NCBI GenBank assembly: GCA_023405565.1
Contig: JAEXXW010000419.1
Location: forward strand, 1-6,283
DNA: 6,283 nt
Source of the DNA: Pseudomonadota bacterium
GTDB lineage: Bacteria; Pseudomonadota; Alphaproteobacteria; Rhizobiales; Xanthobacteraceae
Direction of reading: 5' to 3'
The notes below the pieces were generated by a model that saw only the letters and a program-made list of their open reading frames with translations, searched no databases and was not told where the DNA came from. The position numbers and the translations under genes were made by a program. The first letter of the stretch is position 1. Every line of letters begins with the position of its first letter. Positions 6,140-6,283 of this stretch are shown here, piece after piece.

Positions 6140-6283
6140 GTCGCGCTCTCGGGTGGGAAATGTTTGCGCCAGTGATGTGCGATATCGATGCCGCGGCAGA
6201 ACCAGACACCCTCGACGCTTCGCATATGCTCCAGAAGCCTGATGAGACCGGCCGCGCGCGCGGGGCGTCCGATCAGGCGGTCG
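6136..6283 (-). CDS. Polysaccharide-deacetylase-like (PuuE/allantoinase-type) protein, C-terminal 48 codons only
   Basis: The reading frame is open from the right edge and ends at TGA 6138-6136. The visible 48 residues include LIGRPARAAGLIRLLEHM (3-20) and VEGVWFCRGIDIAHHW (23-38). The order HxxLIGRP-R...L..L...V-x-VWFCR..DIA.HW is typical of the C-terminal end of NodB-fold deacetylases of the PuuE (allantoinase-like) group, where the conserved histidine before this segment would lie off the window. These enzymes cleave amide or cyclic amide bonds using a metal centre. The 4-bp ATGA overlap with the formamidase gene and the common strand place both in one operon. The family call rests on a short tail, so the exact subgroup is uncertain. 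Confidence 0.7.
   Translation of the reverse strand, partial: DRLIGRPARAAGLIRLLEHMRSVEGVWFCRGIDIAHHWRKHFPPESAT

Overview
The window looks like part of a GC-rich (roughly 60 % by eye) proteobacterial chromosome, most likely an alphaproteobacterium of the Bradyrhizobium/Rhodopseudomonas kind. That placement is an inference from base composition, a twin-arginine-type signal on an amino-acid-type ABC binding protein, and the gene mix. It rests on family-level resemblance only. No mobile element, CRISPR array or RNA gene is visible.

Layout. Three minus-strand genes fill the left half. In transcription order they are a single-component Rieske oxygenase (start 3691), a glutamine-synthetase-like gamma-glutamyl ligase (start 2295) and a periplasmic branched-chain-amino-acid-type ABC substrate-binding protein (start 771, running off the left edge). 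A 637-bp control region follows, AT-richer at its left end. It carries a candidate sigma70-type promoter for the oxygenase operon, a 10-bp direct repeat at the -35, two matching 21-bp arms in inverted orientation, and a 12-bp palindrome. An IclR-family regulator of the PcaR/PobR/CatR type is transcribed rightward from 4329. Converging on it from the right edge are an acetamidase/formamidase-family hydrolase and, overlapping its start by 4 bp, the last 48 codons of a polysaccharide-deacetylase-like (PuuE/allantoinase-type) gene.

How the parts may work together. The set (uptake protein, ATP-dependent gamma-glutamyl ligase, Rieske oxygenase, two amide/deacetylase-type hydrolases, aromatic-pathway-type IclR regulator) reads as a catabolic cluster for a nitrogen-containing organic compound. 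The most suggestive point is the adjacency of the ligase and the Rieske oxygenase. The same combination of families occurs in aniline degradation, where an amine is first gamma-glutamylated and then dioxygenated. Here the oxygenase is of the phthalate-dioxygenase-like single-subunit class, and the ligase has Leu where true glutamine synthetases have the ammonium-site Glu, which suggests an organic amine substrate. The actual substrate cannot be read from the sequence, and no reductase for the oxygenase lies in the window.
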